This document shows positions 22,428-33,290 of a stretch of 64,000 nucleotides of DNA, piece by piece. The notes beneath the pieces were generated by a model. It was not told the DNA's origin, did not search any database, and was given only the letters and a program-made list of their open reading frames with translations. The position numbers and the translations under genes were made by a program. The number at the start of each line of letters is the position of its first letter. The first letter of the stretch is position 1. The stretch is taken from positions 404,501 to 468,500 of the forward strand of contig BRXU01000017.1 in assembly GCA_030267565.1 (NCBI GenBank), read 5' to 3'. Source of the stretch: Pleodorina starrii. Its lineage: Eukaryota; Chlorophyta; Chlorophyceae; Chlamydomonadales; Volvocaceae.

Positions 22428-24188
22428 TCAGTCAGTGCTGCGGAGAGCGCCAGCCGCTGCTGCCCGCAGCTCCGCCACCCCAACTGCCAGACCCTGAGAC
22501 CAGCGGCAAACGGGAAGGAGCTTAGGGTTTTAGGGTTTTAGGGTTCTGGAGCCCCCCGCCTGCTTGATGCGACAACATGGACCGGCAAGGTGCATCCACG
22601 TGACTGTTGCTGTGAGTGAGTCCTCCTCCGTTGGAGCTCTGTCAACACACGCGGATAGCGGCACACGCGGATAGTGGCACAAACCTCCAGGGGGGTTGCG
22701 CCCTCGCCATGTGGAAGTGAATGCAGCCCGCAGGTTTCCAAGGTCCCGGGCCCCAATCCCAGTCCCAGCCAGTCAGCCAGCCACCCACCTTGGGATGTCC
22801 GTACAGGAAGCTCCCCGCCACCAACACATTCGCCCCCGCAGCCACGGCCAAGGCTGCCGTACTCGCATTGACGCCGCCGTCAACCTTTGGGTGAAGGGAC
22901 CCAGCGGGGGAAGGGACAAAGGGCGTGACACTGTTGAAGGAGGGTTTTAGGGATTGTAGGGTTTTAGATCGCCCTACATGGCTGGAGGGAGGGCTTTACC
23001 GGGAGGGCTGCAGGGAGGCTTTTAGGGTCACCCACGGGGAGGCCTACTTGGCCACCTACGGAAACCACAGAAGGCGCGCGGAGGGCGGCAACCGGCCCGC
23101 GGCCCTCCGGATCTGGCTGCCGGGTCTTCTGCCGAGGGAAATTTCCGGCCAGTGGGCCATTTCGGGCGGCTTCAAGGGCTTCCAGGGCCCACACAGCCAT
23201 CAGCACCAGCACCAGGTTGCCAGCACCAACAACAGCACCAACAACAGCACCAGGGCACAGGGCCAGGGCCTCCTCACGATCTCACCTGAATGAGCAGCCC
23301 GGGGCATGCGCCCCTCAACCTCCTGACCTTGTCCAGAGCCCCCGACTGGAAGCACTGACCGCCGAAGCCGGGGGGCACCGTCATCACCAACACCTGCAGC
23401 GGTGTCGGTAGCAGTATAGAGGCCAGGGCGGGCAAGCGTGAGTGGGTGGCCAAATGGAGAATGCGTGTCGCGGACCCCATCGCAATCCCAAATCCCAAAA
23501 TGCAAAGTGGTTCACTGCAACCTTTCCGGAGTTGCACCCCCATATTGGCCGGACGGACGGACAGACGGCCTTTGAGCCACCCACCCACCCAGCCACCCAC
23601 CATGTCCACCTCGCCGCGTTGCGCCAGGGACACCAGCTCGTCCTGTCGTACGATACAGCCGGACGGGGACCATACCGGAAGGGCCAGGCCGGGGGGAAGG
23701 GGAAAGGGGCCCGAGAGAGGCACGAGAGGGACTCATTTGCACGACTGTGCGACTGGGCGGTGCCCGCAGCTGCTTTCCCGCGTTCCTGCGCTGGCTGACT
23801 GTCGTGCAATTCAGCAGCAGCGACAGACAGAGTACAGCAGCAAAAACACGCCCCGAAACCAGCTGCTTCCCGTGCAGGTTCTCATCCCCGTCCTGGCCCC
23901 GAAACCAGCTGCTTCCTCCCTCCCCGCGCCCCTCACCGTCAGCGGCGTGTCAGGCGCCAGCGCCACCCCCGCCCGCAGCCCCGCGCTCCGAATCCTAGCC
24001 GCCAGAGCCGCCACTGCCACATCCACATCCACATCCACATCCACATCCGCCGCCACGGAGCCGCCCGGCCCGCTCACTTCCCCTCGCCCCTCGCCCCGCT
24101 CCCCCCGCTGCTGCCCCTGCTGCTGCTGCTGCTGCTGCTCCCCCCGCTCCTGCTGCCCCTGCTGCTGCTGCTGCTGCTGCTCCCCCCG

Positions 24189-24223
<35 letters not shown>

Positions 24224-27200
24224 CCCCCAGCACCACCTCATAATGGAAGGTGATGCCGCTGGCCCCCGCGGCCACCAGCGCATCCACGTAGCGACCCGGG
24301 TCCTGCGGAGGAGGCGGGGTGGGGGGAGGAGGCGGAGGCGGGAGGGGGGAGGCGGGCGGGGGGGAACCGCAAGCGGAGGAGGCGAAGGAGGCGACGTTGG
24401 CGAAACGGACCTCGCGGAGATAGTCATTGATTGCCAACAACGACACATCAACCACAAGACCCCAGGACCCGGCCTGGCCACGCTGAGCCGGAGCGGCCCA
24501 AATCGCCCCTCGCCCACCCACCCAGCCAGCACCCATGCCCACCCAGCCCCACCCAGCCCCACCTCACCACCCAGCACCCATGCCCACCCATCCCCGCACC
24601 GACACCACGCGCGCACACCGCCCCACCTCACCCCTCCCACCACCACCCCCCGCTACCCACCGCTACCGCCAGGTGGCAGTCCAGGTGCAGGCCGGTGCCC
24701 CTCCGCAGCGCCGCCACCACCGGGGGCCCGATCGTGAAGTTGGGGCAGCGCTCCCAGCTGCCATCGAACACGTCCACATGAACCCACTCCGCACCCGCAG
24801 CCTCAGCAGCAGACACCGCGGAACCCAGTGCCGCGAAATCCGCCGCCAGGATGCTGGGAGCCACCAGTACGGCACCGCCGTACCGGTGCGCGCCGTTGGC
24901 GGCTCCGCCGCCGCATGGGTGCGTGCCGTTGGGCGGATCAGCGGATGACGGCGGCGGCACGGCGGAAAAGGGGAGAGGTGCTCGCGGGTCGAGGGTGGCG
25001 GTGGCGGGTTCTTTGCCGTGGAAAATTGGCGCCAGTGCGGGGTAGAGCGCCGCGTATCTGGCGAGGGTCTGCTGGTATGCGGCGACGGCGGCCGGGTCGG
25101 GGGTTACCTCCCGCTCCACCGCAACCATTGCCGCGGCGGCGGACTGCACGCTGTCGTACATCCCCACCGCCACCGCCGCCAGGATGGCGCAACCCAGCAT
25201 GGGCGCATCACCGCACCTGAACACACACACACACATACGTGTGAACACACATACGTGTGAACAGCAGGGACAGCAGGAAAAGCAGGGACAACAGGAAGCA
25301 AGAAGGAGTGGGGCTGGGGCTGGGGGTGAAGGAGGAGGCCTCGCCTCTTCCTTATCCTACATAAACATGAGGGTCCGGGGGAGGGTAGAACATCTAGCGT
25401 AAAGCGTAATCCCTCCCCTCTCCTCTCCCTCCCCTCCCCTCCCCTCTCCTCCCCTCCCCTGGCCCGCATGTTGGATCCCTTCGTCAAGGTCGCCTCCGTT
25501 CCTCCGCTGCGGTCCCCTCTCCCTCCCTCTCCGCCCCCTCCCCCCCTCCCTCCCCCCCGCCCCACCTGGTCAGCCTCAGCGGCAGTCCGCACATGTCTGC
25601 ATGTATCTGCAGCCACAGGGGCGAGCGAGCCACCCCTCCCGCCAGGGTGATGGACTGAGGCCGGTAGCCCGCAGAGGACATGGTGCGCAGGATGAGGGCG
25701 CTGCCTGAACGGGGTGGGGTGGGTGGGGTGGGTGGGTGGCTTCGGTCTGATCCCTGCCTCTCGTCGTCGCCGTTGTGGTGGTGGTGGTTGCGGTTTCAAG
25801 ATACGTTCGGTGCCATGTTGCAGACCCGTTCCGGGTGCGCCCTCCAACGCCGTCTCCGTCTCCCTTCGCTGCGGTACCTTTCTTCCTCTTACCCGCCCTC
25901 CCGCCCTCCCCTGCCCTCCCCCCTCTCCTCTCCCCTCCCCCCCCCGCCCCCCCCGCCTCACCCGCCGCCACCGACTCGAGCAGCGCACGAAACACGTGTC
26001 CCCTGCCGTGTTTGAGCGTAAGGCCCACCAGGGCCCCCCGGGACAGCGCGTCCGTGTGCGGGGTGCGGTTGCCCTGGGGGAGGGGGAAGAGGGGAGAGGG
26101 GCGAGGGGGGAGGGGCGAGGGAAGAGGGGCGAGGCAGGAGGGGGGAGGGAGGAGGGGGAGGGAGGAGGGGGGAGGGAGGAGGGGGGAGGGGCAAAGGGGG
26201 AGGGAGGAGGGGGGAGGGGCAAAGGGGGAGGGAGGAGGGGGGAGGGGCGAGGGGGGAGGGGATCTCTGGTTCGTTAAGAAACTGGGTAAACGGGGGAAGG
26301 ACGAGGGAACACCCACACACACACCCCGCCCCCGCCCCCCCCCCCTGGACCCCACTCCCACCCCCCGCCCCCCACCCCCCCTGGACCCCCACCTGGAAGT
26401 GGTCCAGCGCCAGCAGTCCCTCACAGCCCGGGGGCACCTCCGCGGCCTCCAGATCCAGATCGCCGTACGAGGTACCCGGGGCGCAGCAGGTGCGTCTGGG
26501 GGGCGGAGGAGGGGAGGGGCGGAGGGGGGGAGTGGGGGGGGTCCGGAGGGAGTGGGGACTGGGGGGGTGCAGTGCAGGGGGCGAGAGGGAAGGTGCTTGG
26601 TGGTGGGGTGGCAGTGCCGGGAGGTGCGGGGAGAGGGAGCCGCTCGGCGGGGGGGTGTTGGTTTCCTGCCTTGCGTGGGGTGGGGGTGGTGCGCTACTAC
26701 AGCCCACAGCTCAGAAGCCCCACAGCCCTACAGCCCTCCCCCTCTCCTCTTCCCCCATACCCCCAGCAACCAAATACCATCACCGGATTTCCCGCTCAAC
26801 CTCTTCTCTCTCCCCAGGTCGCCAGTACGGCAGTACGGCACCTGAACCAGGCGATGGCGCTGCCGGTGGATGTCTGGCCGCCCTCGATGATGTGGCAGCC
26901 CGGCAGTACGGCATCCCGGTAGGTGCCGAAGAAGCCCCGGCCGTGCAGCTCCGAATCCACCACCCCCAACTGCAGGTGGGACGAGCCTGGACGAGCATGA
27001 GGGGCAGAGAGGGGGTTCAGTAGGGTTCAGGGTGGATGTGGACCCGACGCAGGGCCCTCGATCGGCCCACGCCACCCCTGGCTTGACTCGTTGACTTCCA
27101 CACCTCCCGAATCGGCCCCCCCACTTCCCCTCCCCCTCGTAATCCTTAGTACCCCCCTCCCTCTCCCCCCTTCCCCCTGCTCCCCCCTTCCGGGTCCGTT

Positions 27201-29367
27201 CGCTAACGCCGTCTCCGTCTCCGCTGCGGTATCTTCTTTTTACCCCCTTCCCCCCCTCCCCCCCCGCCCCCCACTCAACTCACCCGTCAGCAGCGCCATC
27301 TGCCCCGGCCGCACCACCCCCAGCCCGATCATTCCGATGAAGGCGTCCGCGCCCCCCTGAGCCACCGGGGTACCGGCGGGCAGGCCCAGGTGCTCCGCGG
27401 CGGAGGGGGTGAGGCCCCCCACCAGCTCACCGGGGGCGAGAACCGCCCCTGACAGAACCTCCCCCTGCCCGTTAGCGGAGGAGGAGGGAGAGCAGGTGGA
27501 GGAGGAGGTGGAGGTGGAGGGTGATGAGGGCCACTTGGTCGCCAGGTCGGGAATGCCCAGCTTGGCCAGCAGCGACAGAGGGGGACCTGCGAGGAGGGGG
27601 TGGCGGGAGAGGGGAGGAGCCAGAAGGGGCGGGGATTCCGGTGGTGATACGGTCCAGGAACGAGTGCCGGGTGTAGGTCGGCGGACAAGGACGGGGAAGG
27701 GGACGAGCTGCAGAGGCGCGGGCTGGGGTCTCGGTGACCTCAGCATGTGGCGTTTGGCGGTTCGCTCTCCCTCCCCTCCCTCCCCCTCCCCTCCCTCCCT
27801 CCCTCCCTCACCCCTCTGAGTGGAGTAGTGCCAGCGCACCGACATGTTGTTAGCGGAGGCGCAGCGGCGGCCCGTGAGACGCAGATTGAGGTAGTCCTGG
27901 TACTCGCAGATGGTGGCGGCGGCTGCGTACACGTGCGGCTCACACTCCGCCAGCCACAGCGCCTTGGGGATCATCCACTCGGCGGACACGGGGCCGCAGC
28001 CGCCGCTGTTGACCTGCACCGGCCCACCGACAGACAGACAGACAGACAGACCGCACACGCACACGCATACGGGACGGTGCGGGTCGGGGCGGCTCCGAAA
28101 AATGGCGCTCTCCCCCCTCCCCCGGGGACATGGATTGAGCTTCCGTTGCCTCCGCCCTCCCGGGCGGCCCCCTCCAGCTGTCCGCCGGCCGACCCGTGGG
28201 TCCATGGCTCCGCACCCATCGCCACCACCATCGCCACCCCCAAACCGCAACCCCAGCCCCTCCACCCCCACCCGAGCAGGACGCACCCCCTGCCGCACCT
28301 GCAGCGCCACATCCTCCGCCGCCGCCACCCGGGCCGCCTGCGCCGCCGATCTCATGTCCATCCACAACAGCGCGGGCCGCAGGGGGGTGCCATCTGGGTG
28401 AGGGGGGTGGGTGGGTGGGTGAGGAAGGGGGCGGGGAGGGGAGAGGGGTGTGGGGCCCATGCGTCCGCAAGCTTGCTAAGCCAGTTCGAATGAAAGACAG
28501 AGCGAGATGTGGGCCGCTGGGGCAGCGTCGGAACCCGAAAGGGTCGGCGGCGTCACGGCGAGCACTCCCCCCAGGACCCGAGCCTTGCCCCCGCATGCCG
28601 CCCCTGCACCCCCTCTCCGCTACGGACCCATGGGTCGCTCAGCACCTTCCCTCCCCACCCTCTTCGCCCTCTCCAGCCCTCTCTCTCTCCTCCCGTCATG
28701 CTCGCAAGCAGCTGTGCAGTTTCGCCGCTGCTGATGGCGCTGATGGCTCCACGAAAAGCAGAGTCGAGATGGCACACGGGGAGGGAGGTGCAGCTCGGTC
28801 GCTACGCACCACCAACCCCCCGAACCTAGGCGCTGGTGCCCACCGCCACCGCCGCCGCACCCACGGCCGCAACTCCCCTCCCCTCCCCTTCCCTCCCCTT
28901 CCCGTCCCTGACCTGGCCCCAGCGCCACAACGGTGCAGCAAGTGGTGTCCAGGCACATGGCCGCCACGCGCTCCTGAGCCACCCCCGAGGCCGCCACCGC
29001 GCCCCGCACCGCCTCGCCCAGCGCGCTCCACCAGTCCTCGGGCCGCTGCTCAGCCCAGCCAGGCTGCGGGAACTGGGTGTCGTAGGGCGCAGCGTGGGCG
29101 CCTAGGATGTGGCCTGTAGGGGCAGGCGGGGTGCGAAGGGGATTGCCAAATGAACGTGGCGGGCCCTTCTACTAATCGCCAAGAGCATCAGGATTTTATG
29201 GACTTCAAGGGAATTGTTGTTTTCAACGTGTAACAATGATTAGTCCACTCGGATAGCCAATACTGCAGTCGCAAGTGCATGCCTCTCTCACCGGTGGAGT
29301 CGAACACCGCAGCCCGCAAGCTCTCAGTGCCGCCATCCACTCCAATAACGTATCTTTGCTGATCCAT
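22428..29367 (-). CDS. Fused FGGY pentulose kinase - ribulose-phosphate 3-epimerase
   Basis: Fifteen minus-strand exons: 29292-29367 (ATG), 28913-29113, 28299-28393, 27812-28013, 27284-27586, 26842-26986, 26393-26495, 25962-26073, 25566-25704, 24661-25216, 23937-24302, 23601-23642, 23286-23393, 22789-22884, 22428-22493 (TGA). Phases close throughout, giving 869 residues. Kinase (1 to about 530): YVIGVDGGTESLRAAVFD phosphate loop, ALLWMDMRSA, VNSGGCGPVSAEWM, EGGQTSTGS, ITLAGGVARSPLW, then LYPALAPIFHG. A Pro/Gly linker of about 45 residues leads into the epimerase (574-869): VAPSILAADF, HVDVFDG (His 605, Asp 607), DCHL (His 640), ITFHYE, MTVPPGFGGQ and DGGVNASTA (Asp 818). Linker and both domain edges share the single exon 24661-25216. 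There is no obvious transit peptide, so it is probably cytosolic. The exact pentulose (D-ribulose or D-xylulose) is not settled by sequence. Confidence 0.9.
22523..22548 (+). repeat. Short telomere-like TTTTAGGG repeats
   Basis: Consecutive TTTTAGGG-like units lie just upstream of the last fusion exon (intron 14). This is the Chlamydomonas telomere unit, but the array is only about three copies long. Confidence 0.5.
24117..24235 (-). repeat. CAG-repeat (polyglutamine) tract inside the epimerase coding exon
   Basis: The minus strand encodes three Gln runs separated by RGE-type linkers, then Gly/Glu and Asp-Val repeats, at about residues 671-738. The insert sits between the ITFHYE strand and the helix before RSAGLRAGVALAP. 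The frame stays open. Confidence 0.85.
25827..25893 (+). repeat. Dispersed 'CTCCGCTGCGG' intron repeat, copy 2
   Basis: CCGGGTGC...AACGCCGTCTCC...CGCTGCGGTACC, followed by a pyrimidine-rich stretch. It lies in the fusion-gene intron 25705-25961. Confidence 0.5.
27189..27244 (+). repeat. Dispersed 'CTCCGCTGCGG' intron repeat, copy 3
   Basis: CCGGGTCCGTTCGCTAACGC, then CGTCTCCGTCTCCGCTGCGG and TATCTTC. This is the fullest copy, in fusion-gene intron 27587-27811's neighbour (26987-27283). Confidence 0.6.
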
Positions 29368-30276
29368 TCTGTTATTGAATATTCGGAGAAACGGGGCCGC
29401 GACGAAAAAGGGCAACTGATTGGTTCTTTGGTAGGAGGACGCTGTCCTTCAACCGTGCGACCCGATCAAATTAAAAATGCTTCATCGAGCTGCATATCTT
29501 GTAGCCTTAATTACAATTGGTCTCATGATAAACAAGGGCACGGGGCATTAGTGAAAGTCGTCGCGGGACTCGCGGCGTCGTACGATGAGGTCGCGGCATC
29601 AAACTTTATCAATACCCCTCCTTCCCGGTTCATTAAAGCCGGCTTGTACAGAGCTAATGCTCGCGTAGCTCTGCATGCCAGATAACAGGCTATCCATAGC
29701 AAACGAAGTTCAACGCCTCGCGAAACATCCCCACGGGACGACGCGAGGCCCTTGTCCCGCGCGGCCGGCGAACGCCGGCCGCTGACTTCCATGAAACAGA
29801 GTTCAAACAGAGCTTCGAGCAGGCTTATTGTCGAAACCTGCTGGTGAACCTGTCAGTTAGGGCTCCTTCCTGTGGGCGCATCGACGCAAGGATACGGTGA
29901 CCCTTCCGCCGAACCACCGAAGCAAACTATACCCGAAGCATGCCCTCATCCTACAGCCGCTCAGGTGGGTCAACGGCGCTGCCAGCGCGAAATTTGTCAA
30001 CCGGGTTGTTGCCGCAGTGGCCCGATTGGGTTCGCGTGCCCGTGTGGGTGCCTTGCGCGGGGCGCCATCGCAGTCAGGGGGCGCCCGTCTAGCAATCAAA
30101 AAAGTTAAGGTGCATCGCGCTCCGTGAAGACTCCGTCGCTTCAGAACAGATATGAACCCGACGGGCACCAGGAGCTCGCATCCAGCTACCTCAAGTACCT
30201 AATCCATCCATCACAGCACACACGCCATACTCCTGCTGCCGGGCCGGGGCCCGAACCCACCCTCGCTCCTCCACGC
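29368..30276. promoter_or_regulatory. Divergent intergenic region between kinase-epimerase and RING genes
   Basis: The two start codons (29367 minus, 30277 plus) face apart over 909 bases, so this should contain both promoters. No core motif was confidently identified, and no additional gene was seen. Confidence 0.5.
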
Positions 30277-32135
30277 ATGTATCTCGCCCCCGCCCTGCCA
30301 GGCGGCGGCGATGGCGGCACTCGCTCCGTTTCTTTACGTGAGCTGATGGATATGCCCTTCGATCAGCTGGCCAACAGAGTGGAGGCCTCGGCCGCGGCAC
30401 TGGGCAGCAGCAGCAGCGTCAGCGGCACCAGTCGGCCGGCGCTGCCCTCTCTACGGGGTGCGGGCAGCAGCGGCTGGGGGCAACAGCAGCAGCAGCAGCA
30501 TCGGGCATCGCTGCTGCCGCCGCTTGCCCTCCCTCGAGCGCGCAGCTCGTCTCCCTCCCTGCAGCTCCCGGCGGCTGACGAGGGCGGGCTCCTGGACCTG
30601 GTGAGGCGGGGCTGGGCTGGCGGAGGCTGACAGTGGCTGGCGGAGGCTGAGTTGGGCTTGCCTGGCTACAGGAGGCGGGCGTAGGCTGGCGGCTGTCGCC
30701 TGGCCTGGAGGGACGGGTGGCGGGACGGGTGGTGGTCCAGGGAGGGGGAGGCTCAGGCCGTTGGGACCGTTTGGACCGTTTAAAGCAGTTGAGCAGTTAA
30801 GCGCCTGTACCATATACGCTGCGCTGCTGCTAACCGACCTCCGCCCAACGGGGGGCCTCACCTCCTCCCGACACACAACGAGCGAGGGTCACCACCCGAT
30901 GTGCTGCATCCACCGCCCAGCCGGCTGGGCTGGGGGGGTCGGAGCACCGCTGCCCGCCCCCTTCCCCCCACAATGCGCCCCGGTCCCCCAGCGCCTGGCC
31001 CTCAACCCTAACCCCCATCACTCCCCCCATCACTCCTTCCTTCCTCCTCCCTCCTCCTCCCCGACTGGACCTGCAGGCTCACTGGCTGCTCGGGGACGCC
31101 GCCTTCCCCTTCCCCGGCCCCAGCCCCTTGGAACCCAACCACAGCTCCTCCCACCACCTCCACCACCTCCACCACCACCACCACCACCGGTGGGGCCCGG
31201 GGACCTCTCCCCGATCTGCGACCGATGAGAGCCGCGCCAGCAGCCCCTTCCGCCGACTGCCCCTGGAGCTGGCACTGGCACTAGAAGAGCTGCAGGGAGG
31301 GAGGCACGGCCGCGGCGGCGGTGGCGGTGGCGGTGGCGGGGCCAACTCGCGGCTGTACACGCCCGCGGGCGCCAGTGACGGCGGCCGGTCCGGGCTGCTG
31401 AACGACTATGAGCAGCTGCTAGCGCTTGATGAGGGGCGGATGCGGAGGGCTGTGAGACCGGAGGTCATCCGGGGTCTGCCCACGGTGAGGTCAGGGGGTG
31501 GGGGTAGGGGTTGGGGCCGGAGGGCCGGGCAAGGGGGGTGGAAAAAGGGGGTTCCGAAGAGCAAGTTGAAGGTGGGGTGCTGCATGTCTACAGTCGATGT
31601 TCCCCAATCTAAGATGGGGCTCCGGTGGAGCGGACATGTCAGCACGGCACATCACAGCGCAGCATAGCACAGCACAGCACAGCACAGCAGCCCCCTCTGT
31701 GAGGAGACCTACGGAGGGAGGGGCCGTCCTTCACATTCACCGCCATCCCCGGTACTTCTCTCCTCCTGCACTCTGCACTCTGTGCACTCGGCCGTGTATC
31801 TCCACAGACAATCCTCACCTTCCTGCCAACTTGACCATCTCGGCCCTCCCTCCCTCCCTCCCTCTCTCCCCGCGCCGCCCCACCCCATGCCCCCGGCCTC
31901 CCACCCCCCCCTCCAGCGCACCGCCAAGCGCTCCGACTCCGCCCAGCAGTGCCACGTGTGTCTGGAGCGCTTCCGCCCGGGCAGCACCTCCGTCACCCGC
32001 CTGCCCTGTGGCCACTCCTTCTGCTCCGACTGCATTCACCCCTGGCTGGCCGCCAACACCACCTGCCCCGTCTGCAGATGGGCCTTCCCGGAGGGGCACA
32101 CGGCGCTGGTGGCGGCAGAGGCAACCGCGGCGTGA
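30277..32135 (+). CDS. RING-finger protein, probable E3 ubiquitin ligase
   Basis: Exons 30277-30600, 31077-31484 and 31917-32135 (TGA), all phase 0, give 316 residues. The start is the first in-frame ATG of an open exon (MYLAPALPGG). Residues 256-297 form a RING of C3HC4 spacing: CHVCLERF, then LPCGHSFCSDCIHPWL and CPVC. The rest is low complexity: Ser/Gln-rich, a His run (about 126-140) and a poly-Gly run. A helical stretch NDYEQLLALDEGRMRRAV lies before the RING. There is no membrane segment. Function as a ubiquitin ligase is inferred from the RING alone, and the substrate is unknown. An extra small phase-0 exon between 31484 and 31917 cannot be excluded. Confidence 0.8.
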
Positions 32136-32453
32136 GGGGCCGATCATTGTTACGTGGTCCCGAGTTCCCAATGAATGAGTGTGTGTGTGTGGTGTGTGCG
32201 TGTCGATAAGCACAAAGGGCGCACGGGACGGGACGAAAGAGGGTAAGAGTCCGATGTGCATGGGCCACTGGGTAGAGGCATCTAGGCCCTTCTAGGCAAG
32301 GCAGGGCAGCGCAGGTTGAGTGGTGCAGTTGATGGTGGGACATCCGCAGGTGAGCTTCAGGGCTGTTGCGGGTACAGCGGCTCGAGGGTTCGGTGCAAGC
32401 GATACATGCTTGGCGGTGTTGCAAGTCTCCTAGGGTTGCGGTGTTGTTGTTGT

Positions 32454-32555
32454 CGTGGTGGTGGTGGTAGTGGTGGTGGTGGTGGTGGTGGTGGTGGTGG
32501 TGGTGGTGGTGGTGGTGGTGGTGGTGGTGGTGGTGGTGGTGGTGGTGGTGGTGGT
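32454..32555 (+). repeat. (GTG)n microsatellite
   Basis: About 34 GTG units with a single interruption near 32469. The His/Thr/Gly-run open frames over it are artefacts. Confidence 0.9.
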
Positions 32556-33016
32556 TACAACGGGGTCGCGGTGTTGTGTTGCAACTTGGGAGTGGATTTC
32601 TGGTTGAGGCCGGATACGGCAGCGCTCGAGGGCGCGAAGGCGAGAGGGATGCAGGATGGGCGCCGCAGGATGGGCGCAGGGGGTGCGTCGCATGAAAGTG
32701 GGCAAAGTTGCGGGTAGCCGCTTGGCGCCTGAGCTGAATAAGAACCAATGTCCGACACGAACCGACAGGATTCAACCTTGAATTCATTAATCGAACATAC
32801 ATACAGCGGGAAAGGAGGTCGCGTGGTGCGTCAGGAGCTCGCCTACACAGTGTGTAGGTAAGCTACTGGCACACCACGCTTCGTTACGTTCCAGGGAGCC
32901 TATGTATGTCTCATCGGGTCCTATTTCCGTAAGCGGGCAGGGTTCGGTCGGCCTATTTCGGTTTCGGGAAGTTCAGTACGGACCGAACGTACCGAAGCGG
33001 TTGCCGATGCCTGCCT

Positions 33017-33038
33017 GAGGTGTTTCTAGAAACACCTC
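33017..33038. repeat. 22-base perfect palindrome
   Basis: Arms GAGGTGTTTCT/AGAAACACCTC meet without a spacer, and a weaker ATGCC/GGGCAT pairing lies outside. It sits about 250 bases upstream of the TPR start codon. Confidence 0.6.
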
Positions 33039-33290
33039 GGGCATTAGCCAAAATATAAACAAGCTGCAGGAAAAATTGCTTTCTGTTCTGCCAATGAACT
33101 GGGGAATACTGTAGGCCGGGCGTTTTATTTTGTTACACGGTAGTCGGCTACAACGCTTTTGCATGCCAGGACATACAAATCTATTCCATACATTTCGGTT
33201 TTAATTCTACAATAATCAGTTGTAATTATAACATAAGCACTAAAGAAATCTTGGCGTCGCGCCGAAACCCAGCGCCTTCTCGGACAAAAA

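Larger units (their letters stand above)
32136..33290. other. Intergenic with GTG microsatellite
   Basis: This is 3' flank of the RING gene, then an AT-richer stretch upstream of the TPR gene. No coding exon was recognised. Confidence 0.45.

Noticed and set aside
25714..26845. Plus-strand Gly/Glu-rich frames
   Set aside because: They lie over GGGAGG-type purine arrays in introns of the minus-strand fusion gene.
29440..29800. Possible extra gene between the fusion and RING genes
   Set aside because: Frames are short, with no motif and no consistent splice sites. Treated as divergent promoter.
32430..32705. Poly-Thr, poly-His or poly-Gly frames
   Set aside because: They come from the GTG microsatellite downstream of the RING gene.
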